Part shown: positions 57,660 through 64,000 of the stretch, in pieces
How positions within the stretch are numbered: position 1 is the first letter of the stretch
Layout of the letters: each line of letters begins with the position of its first letter
NCBI GenBank assembly: GCA_963971575.1
Contig: OZ020625.1
Span: 19,126,829 to 19,190,828 of the forward strand
DNA length: 64,000 nt
Source: Liopterus haemorrhoidalis
Lineage: Eukaryota > Arthropoda > Insecta > Coleoptera > Dytiscidae
Direction of reading: 5' to 3'
The notes under the pieces: model-generated
The model's database searches: none
What the model saw: only the letters and a program-made list of their open reading frames with translations
What the model was told of the DNA's origin: nothing
Position numbers and translations under genes: made by a program

Positions 57660-58875
57660 CTGGTCTCGGTTCAAGGTGGATTTTGTCGAAATATTCTTGC
57701 GTGTACTTGGTCGCACTTAAACTCATCGAAGAAGTTGATTCTGAGCTTGCAGCTGCTTGGCCACACTGTTGCCCGTTTCTAACTCCCTCGTAACGTGTTA
57801 ATATTTGTAATCCTGTGGATTGTTGAGTGATGCTCTCCGGCGTAGGCACAGGTTGTGGAGTTGTTTCTGTTGTCGTTGTAGCCACTGGCAGTTTTTGTAT
57901 AACATGAGCAGTTAGTGGCTCAGGCCGGTCAAATATCAATGTTACAACACTTGTATTGTCTGCAAACATGCTTGTACTATTCCAACGTTCCAGAGCGCAT
58001 TCCACCAGGCTTATGGACGGGTTTTTACTACCCGCATCTGCCTCTACTAACACAGACATGGCATTGTGTTGTTCGGCCGCTTGCACTATACTAACAGCAT
58101 TAACAGGTGTTATCATCTTCCATATACCGTCCGTACCGAATATCAAACACCTAAACGTGTCTATAGATATGTTTATGACTTGCGTGTCCGGCACTGGACT
58201 CACTGCGAACTTGTTGTTTGCCGCATTTAAGCTCCATAAATCGCCCAGACTGCGCGCTACAGTCAGGAACGGAATTTCATCGAATGGTGTGCTTTGGGTA
58301 ATGGGTCCTCTGTGCCCAATCTGTGGACGATACCACACTACCTTTGATACTCCTTGTTGCGTAACAACTTTGCCACCGCACTGTTCTATACGTTGCAGTT
58401 CGGCTCGGCATTCGGGTTTGTGGTCATGGGTTAAACGTTCAGCTAGCCAGTTTTGGTGACCAAGTTGCTGGTAGCCTAGTATGATGCCAGAGTCGCCGAC
58501 GTGGCCCGTGTAGATTTTGCCGCGACGGATAAATGCTACACTAGCTGTGTTGCCCGCTACACTAGGCAAGCCGCTGGCCGTTCGCGGCCACTTATCTTGC
58601 TCTTTCCACATTGCTAGGTGTGTATTGATGAAGCCTGCGCGTAACGCCTTCAAAACATCCTCGTCCCGTTCGTTCATAAACGATTTTTCGCGGACGATTG
58701 ATGCCATTAAATGTTCTTTGGCGAAGGCGGCCGCTTCCGAGCCATTATGACCATCGAATATGCCGATGAAGGCGTACTCTAAGTCTTTTCCATCGTCGGT
58801 GTGCTGGTAGACCACCGACAAGAAATCTTCCATTTGTGCGTTGCGTCCTTGCTGAGAATAGCTGGACACGCGCAT
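57660..58875 (-). CDS. PPM1D: PPM1D (Wip1)-like PP2C protein phosphatase, first coding exon
   Basis: A metal-dependent Ser/Thr phosphatase. The ATG at 58875 is chosen because MRVSSYSQQGRNAQMEDF is the normal PP2C N-terminus; the open frame extends to 58935 only through a TTG. Metal ligands and signatures: E16/D17 in MEDF, D41 in FDGHNGSEAA, D128 in GHVGDSG, D249 in GTDGIW, D306 in FADNTS. The blocks HLAMWK, WPRTASGLPS, VVWYRPQIGHRGP and IPFLTVARSLGDLWS are specific to the PPM1D branch, which in vertebrates dampens the p53/ATM damage response. The frame continues to 57544, but EPRPG|GTAAGG at 57660 is an ideal donor after the catalytic domain, so later exons probably exist; none was recognised in the window. 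Confidence 0.9.
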
Positions 58876-59115
58876 TTTCACTCCAATTGAACGCTTGCAC
58901 GATCTTAAAGACTCACAAAACGTTATTGTACGCAATTACACAACACTCGATATACGCGAGAGAAACGCACGTAAACATGCAATAACATTATTCACACGAT
59001 CCACGACACAGCCTTGTTATTGACGATTTCGAGGGAACTGAATAACTGACGTTCAACAAGAACTCAAAGCTCTTTCGATCAGCGCTCAGACACACTTTCA
59101 CTCTAATCCCCTTAC
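58876..59115 (-). promoter_or_regulatory. 5' leader region of the phosphatase gene
   Basis: Lies between the ATG and the next upstream coding-like exon. No TATA box or clear initiator could be fixed; several frames cross it but do not look coding. Confidence 0.3.
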
Positions 59116-59235
59116 CGCGCCCAATACTTTGGCAACACCCATAAGTCCATATTCTTCCCGACTGCTTTTGCGTTCTGGATCGGCTTCTTCCGTTAATAAT
59201 CGAGTATAATCGCAATACGTTTTTTTTGAAAACAT
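59116..59235 (-). CDS. Unrecognised 40-codon exon with donor
   Basis: ATG at 59235 opens MFSKKTYCDYTRLLTEEADP and continues to KVLGA, then donor GCG|GTAAGG at 59115. An acceptor-like cttttag lies 3 bp before the ATG. The sequence is charged, balanced and contains no repeats, so it looks like a conserved coding exon, but no family is recognised. It could be an N-terminal exon of a second gene or of an alternative phosphatase transcript (phase 0; the phosphatase frame is open for 20 codons before its ATG). Confidence 0.45.
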
Positions 59236-59334
59236 ATGACTAAAAGTTTGTTGTTTTTGTTTGAAGAATTTTATGTTCCATATAAATTCGTTCCTGATTT
59301 GAAGTAATGGAAAACAACAATATGAATTGTATAA

Positions 59335-60077
59335 GGTGCGTTCGGCATAAGCTAATAATCTACACATTTTGCATAATTTACACAAGAAGCGTTCGTCATA
59401 ATGTTTCTGTGTGCTTTGTGCTGCCGAAGATCGTTCGGCATATACTGTGCAGTGCAGTTTGTGTTGCACAATCGTCACAAGTTCAGATCGTACGGCAGTC
59501 TGGGCAATAGTGTTTTTCGCGGTAAAAATACTAATTTATTATTTCTACAAAACAATATGAGTGAAAACAATCAAGATATCATTGTTTATGCCTGCATATT
59601 TTCAAAATAAATAGTATAGACATGAACCTCATGGTGGAACATGTAAATACACTCAAAAATACTTAAAAATTTCTGGATACAAGCGGAAATGTACTTTAAA
59701 TTGATTTGTAATTATGTTTAGAACAGTACTCTCTGTATATTGAAACATTTTTTCCAAAATATTTTCTGGTTTGGAAAATTCTTCTGAATTGTCTTCCTCA
59801 TCAAATAAAATTTCTTTTATATTACTTAAAAGCATCACAAAACCTTCACGCGCCATTTATATATTATCGTACAAAACAATTAGCAGGAGACAGACTTACT
59901 TGATGTAATCACACACATATAATTCATTTGTTTACTAAAAAAAATTGGTTATAATAATAGTCTGAATAACTGCACAATCAGAACAAAGCGTTCGTATTTG
60001 ACAATGTGCACAGTGGTCACGTGACAAAAATCTTGCACAACACAGAATTAACACTGCACAGTTATGCCGAACGCACC
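59335..60077. mobile_element. PIF/Harbinger-like non-autonomous element
   Basis: Inverted ends ggtgcgttcggcataa (59335) and ttatgccgaacgcacc (ends 60077), exact over 16 bp. Inside, a minus frame 59653-59856 (67 codons, starts ATG MAREGFVMLL) ends FKVHFRLYPEIFKYF, reminiscent of the N-terminal part of Harbinger nucleases. TA-rich flanks but no exact 3-bp duplication. GG-starting TIRs fit this superfamily. Confidence 0.6.
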
Positions 60078-60228
60078 TACAATAGATTTTGCATGTGAGT
60101 TTGCAACAAAATAAATTATGAGAACTGACAAGAACTGAAGTGACGTCTTGTGGTATATTTTGGAACTAGTACGAATGATATGGTACTGGGTGTGATTAAT
60201 TTGTTTCCATTGTTTGTATGTGTGAAGT

Positions 60229-61053
60229 TAGGGTGACCAACCGTACTCTTTAAAGAGTACATGTACTCTTTTTGAGCAAATAAAATTATGTACTCTTACT
60301 TTTTCTAAAAATTCAATAAAAGTACTCTGTTTTAAAAAAATTGAAGAAATGAAGAATTTTCAAAATTGTCAGCTGATTCAAAATGGATTAATTAGTTTGA
60401 AGAAAGAAATCAAACAACATCTTCAGAATTCCGAAAGAATTCATTTTTTTTTTCGCGATTCCAGCGCACAACGCATATGCGGAAATGATTTTCAGCATAA
60501 TGAAGAGTATTTGGACTGCTGAAAGAAACAGACTCTTGCCAGAATCAGTAAAAAACTTACTGATGGTACAATTTAATTTTAAAAATTTTAATTGTGAACA
60601 ATTTTTTAAATATTGTGTGGACAATAAAAATTTGTTAAAAGGTGTGAGCAGCAAAACCAAATATCTATGATTTTGCTGCTCGTTCGTGACTAAATTACGT
60701 TTTGTTCATCCTATAATATGTTTTGTAATATTTATATAGTTTATTTTTGTTTACATTGTGTATTTTGATTTTTTATTTACACGTATTTTGTATCTTAGGA
60801 ATTTTTCGTTCGTAAGTTACGTTTTGTTCGTCGTATAATATGTTTTGTAATAAGTATATTGTTTATTTTGATTTTTTAAATACACGTATTTCTTATCTTA
60901 GCAATTTTATTATTTATTAAATATATAAATGACTATTGACGAAAATGATAAGACGATAGTTAGTAGGTATGTAGGAATTGCTATATAAAATATGGGTACG
61001 ATTTTTTTAAAAGAAATGTACTCTTTTTGAGCTGGGCTGAGTTGGTAACCCTA
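60229..61053 (+). mobile_element. hAT element remnant with exact 8-bp TSD
   Basis: Flanked by tgtgaagt at 60221-60228 and 61054-61061. Ends tagggtgaccaac and inverse of tagggttaccaac; further gtactcttttt-type repeats lie inside both. The plus frame near 60450-60668 encodes a C-terminal transposase piece: IPAHNAYAEMIFS, then TAERNRLLPESVKNLL, the hAT dimerisation domain. The rest of the transposase is missing. A ~130-bp internal duplication is found at 60685 and 60815. Confidence 0.9.
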
Positions 61054-61236
61054 TGTGAAGTGAAGAAGTGAAGAAAAGATTTAAAAATTTAATGAAACGT
61101 CTCAAAAATCTCGACAGAATATTATGGGGATGTTTACATTTTACTAGGTAAATTATTTATATTTTTTAGTAATTTATTAGTATTTTTATAAATGAACTAT
61201 GTGAAGTTAATAAAACATCATTATCGTACATATATA

Positions 61237-62521
61237 CCAGGTCTACAAGTATGAAATGCGGATTTTTTTTTTTTAAATAAAACACATTATACTCAAAAGA
61301 ATAGTAAAAGTTTAATTATTCAAAGTATGCTCCATTAGAAGTTATACATTTTTCCCATCTTTCAGGCAATTTGTGAATACCTCGCCAGTAGAACTCTTCC
61401 CCTTTCCCCGCAAACCATTCATATAGCCATTCTTTCATATTTTCATATGAACAAAAGTGCTGCTCGACAAGTGCGTAACCCATCGATGCGAACAAGTGGT
61501 AATCTGAAGGGGCCAAGTCTGGTGAGTACGCGGCATGGGGTAGCACTTCCCACTTGAGTGCCTCCAATGTGTTGCAAACTGCTTTCGCCTTATGTGATGG
61601 AGCGTTATCGTGAAGAAAGATTATCTTGTGCTGTCTTCTTTCGTATCCTGGTCGTTTTATGAGCAGCGAATGATTCAATTCGAACAGTTGTTATTGGTAG
61701 CGTTGGGTATTAACTGTTTCACCAGGTTTTAACAATTCATAATAGACCACACCCTTTTGGTCCCACCAAGTACAGAGCATTGTCTTTTTGCCAAAGCGAT
61801 TCGGTCTTGCAGTTGATGTGGATGGTGAGCCTGGGTTCACCCATGAATTTTGCGTTTGGGACTTTCAAAATAAATCCATTTTTCATCGCCAGTAATGACA
61901 CTATGCAAAAAAGAATTTCTTTTGTATCGTGCAAGCAAAATTTCACAAGTTTTTGCGTTTTTCCATCTGCCTCTCATTCAATGCATGTGGAACCCATCTG
62001 CCGACTTTCTGGATCTTACCCATCTATCGCAGCCGATTTGAAACAGCTTGTTGACTAACGCCTAACTGCTCTGCTAGTTGTTTTTGTGATTGACTATCGT
62101 CTTCCTGTAGCAATGTTTCAAATTTTGTATCTTCATATTTTTTTGGAGGTTTTCCATGTTCTTTGTCTGTAAGATCAAAGTCACCACTTTTGAAACACCC
62201 AAACCATCGTTTACACGTATCTTGCGATGGAGCATATTCACCATAAGCTTCTCGAAGCAGTCGGTATGATTCAGCAGCAGTTTTTTTCAAATGAAAACAA
62301 AACAGTAGTACTGTCCGCGAATGTTCTTTATTTGACATATAATTTGACATTTTTAACACAGTAAAACAAAACTATATGATCACTTTTCAAATTATAACCT
62401 ATACGCATTTGACACTTAATGATAACTTAACAAAACGCCATATGTGTTGAAACTTTGAACTATACACACTGTTTGCGCGGCAAGTTTGAAAAATATCCGC
62501 ATTTCATACTTGTAGACCTGG
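61237..62521 (-). mobile_element. mariner transposon, 1285 bp, inactive
   Basis: TIRs ccaggtctacaagtatgaaa (61237) and the exact inverse (ending 62521), flanked by TA on both sides (61235-61236, 62522-62523). The length is that of a full mariner. It carries one transposase gene on the minus strand, broken by frameshift and stop. Confidence 0.95.
61316..62359 (-). pseudogene. mariner transposase, frameshifted
   Basis: ATG region at 62359 gives the N-terminal DNA-binding half (YAPSQDTCKRWFGCFKSGDF, QLGVSQQAVSNRL) in frame 62024-62359. Then a frameshift with stops. Later frames give [12 protein letters not shown] (first catalytic Asp), [17 protein letters not shown], and 61316-61678 with FLHDNAPSHKA (second Asp) and YSPDLAPSDYHLF (third Asp), the D,D34D arrangement of mariner. 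Catalytic residues are kept but the frame is broken. Confidence 0.93.
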
Positions 62522-62558
62522 TAATTAGCAAGTGTGTGTATGTGATCTGGGACGAGAG

Positions 62559-63656
62559 TAGGGATGGGAATTTATTTTTGAATATCGATATATGCGCGAT
62601 TCGATACATCGTAAGTGTGATATCGATATTCGATATATATCGAAGTAAAAATATCGATATTTTCGATATATCGAAATAACAAACACGTAACATGTAAGTT
62701 ATATAAATAACATATTTTTTGGTTGGCTTGGCGGGAAAAGAAGTCGCCAATTGACAGACAATCACTTTACAGTTGGTACTCATCCAGATACCAACCAACT
62801 TTCTAATATTATTCTTGTTAACAGTTCTCTTAAGTAAATATATATATGCTGTTCACTTTTGTAAGGACCAACCAGATTTTTTGGTTACTTTTATAGTGTA
62901 TTACGGTCTTTAAATATCAATTAAAGATATTCCTTTCAATGTAAACCCGACTTTAGATTTATTGGTTATGATCATTATTAAGAAAGTGACATTTTTTATA
63001 ATTTTTTAATATCAACATGTTAATTTCAAAAGTGCAAATTATTGAAATCAAAATGTCGTCTTACAGGCTATTTCAAACGATGAGGCGGAACTAAATGGAA
63101 ATTTCGTTATTATAGGCTGTCACGAAAAGGGACCTTGCTTGGGTTATTTCATGTTTCAGGTTTGGTATGTGAAAAATTAAAATTTTAACAGTGAAACCAT
63201 GGAAACGAATGACATATGTCAAATATTTTAATACATTTTTCCATATTTTGAAGACAAAAAAAATAATAAATGGGAAATTTTTATTAAGAATGACAAAAAA
63301 ACTAAAATGTAATGAAAAGGACATTTTATAATGACAATCAATTTAATCCAGAATTTGCAATGTGAGCATGATTTTCAAAGCCTAAACAAAATGACCAAAA
63401 GTCCGAATTAATTGATAAAAATTACTAGATTTCAAAAATTAGTTCCGCCTAAACGTTTGGAATAGCCTATAGTTTGTTCCTACAAAAGTGAACAGCATAT
63501 ATTTAAATGTAAAAAATATACAAGAATACCGATATTTTGTGCGAATATCGATATTTTGCGCGATATATCGCATTTCAAATATCGATATAAAAACATTGAT
63601 ATATTTTTCTAAAGTATCGATATTTTCGATATATCGATATATCGTTCCCATCCCTA
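62559..63656. mobile_element. Foldback hAT-like element, exact 8-bp TSD
   Basis: Octamer gacgagag flanks both sides (62551-62558 and 63657-63664). Ends tagggatgggaa and ttcccatcccta are inverted, continuing into atatcgat-rich arms on both sides. A second inverted pair further in (atatgctgttcacttttgta, about 62846, with its inverse about 63481) makes much of the element foldable. No transposase. Confidence 0.9.
63065..63469. mobile_element. MITE nested in the foldback element
   Basis: Ends aggctatttcaaacg and inverse cgtttggaatagcct, both continuing with ggcggaacta. It sits between the two inner arms of the 62559-63656 element. Flanks unclear. A minus frame inside (63091-63324) has no recognised domain. 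Confidence 0.7.
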
Positions 63657-63778
63657 GACGAGAGTCCCACGACAGGACGAACCTTCAAACTTATATGTTC
63701 AGCTGGTTGCCTACATTCCATCGTGTATGTTCGGAAATGTCCGTAGTATCGTGTGTGTGTATATATAATGTACACAAA

Positions 63779-64000
63779 ATGAATAAAACAGAAACTAATA
63801 AAGATATTTGCTTATACTGTAATAAAATACTTTGTAATAAATCTTCGTTGAAAAGGCGCATTGCAAATGTGCACGGTATTTTTAATAAAACAAATTTAAA
63901 AAAGAAAATTAGAATTAAATGTCCTAGCTGTGACGTACAATTTATTAATTTCGTAAAATTAAGGCATCATATTAAACAAGTTCATAGAACTAAATTAGAG
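63779..64000 (+). CDS. C2H2 zinc-finger protein, N-terminus, cut by window end
   Basis: ATG at 63779 (context acaaaATGa) begins a frame open for 74 codons to the edge. Two zinc-finger-like units: CLYCNKILCNKSSLKRRIAN.VH has Arg in place of the first His (C11, C14, R27, H32), and CPSCDVQF...LRHHIKQVH is a canonical C-x2-C-x12-H-x4-H (C48, C51, H64, H69). It is lysine-rich. Could be a host regulator or a transposon-linked protein; what follows is outside the window. Confidence 0.65.
   Translation, partial: MNKTETNKDICLYCNKILCNKSSLKRRIANVHGIFNKTNLKKKIRIKCPSCDVQFINFVKLRHHIKQVHRTKLE

Noticed and set aside
57956..58750. Plus-strand frames of 167 and 77 codons
   Set aside because: Antisense shadows of the phosphatase exon.

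Overview
This 64-kb window is AT-rich nuclear DNA from an arthropod, very probably an insect. The main reason is a spliced regulatory gene with an N-terminal ZAD domain, a module restricted to arthropods in established knowledge. The dense mix of CR1/Jockey-like and I-like LINEs, Gypsy LTR elements, hAT, mariner, PIF/Harbinger-like and Helitron-like sequences fits this. No species can be named from the sequence alone.

Host genes. (1) A ZAD-C2H2 zinc-finger gene occupies 1-9222 on the minus strand. Six exons with consensus splice sites and matching phases can be read, and the last runs off the left edge. Its 4.5-kb first intron is packed with small transposons. (2) A PPM1D/Wip1-type PP2C phosphatase lies at 57660-58875 on the minus strand, with its whole catalytic domain in one exon. 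(3) A short exon of unrecognised type (59116-59235, minus) sits just upstream of it. (4) The start of a C2H2 protein (63779 to the right edge, plus) is cut by the window end.

Transposon layout. 1.9-2.8 kb: LINE RT relic. 5.1-11 kb: THAP-bearing TIR relic, tRNA-derived SINE, and three TIR or foldback elements, one of them split by an hAT MITE. 11.3-18.5 kb: two LINEs, the second probably inserted in the 3' region of the first. 20.5 kb: foldback MITE. 21.7-22.7 kb: AT-rich satellite. 22.7-25 kb: minus-strand LINE broken by a GACA-containing element. 25.6-29.2 kb: non-autonomous Gypsy-type element with near-identical LTRs and a 57-bp minisatellite. 29.2-31.1 kb: Helitron-like and tandem repeats. 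31.2-32.3 kb: LINE fragment. 32.3-36.5 kb: a very large inverted-repeat element whose arms carry arrays of a ~121-bp satellite. 36.5-36.9 kb: perfect-looking hairpin beside a THAP reading frame. 37-54.7 kb: I-like LINEs nested in each other, with an intact Gypsy element (40308-45196) inside one of them. 55.1-57.1 kb: MITE and truncated LINE. 59.3-63.7 kb: four DNA transposons almost end to end upstream of the phosphatase (Harbinger-like, hAT, mariner, hAT-like foldback).

The strongest points are the intact Gypsy element with identical LTRs, the recently moved LTR element with a decayed interior, the satellite-armed inverted-repeat element, and the many target-site duplications that can be read exactly. 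Many plausible reading frames start at non-ATG codons; where that happens it is stated.
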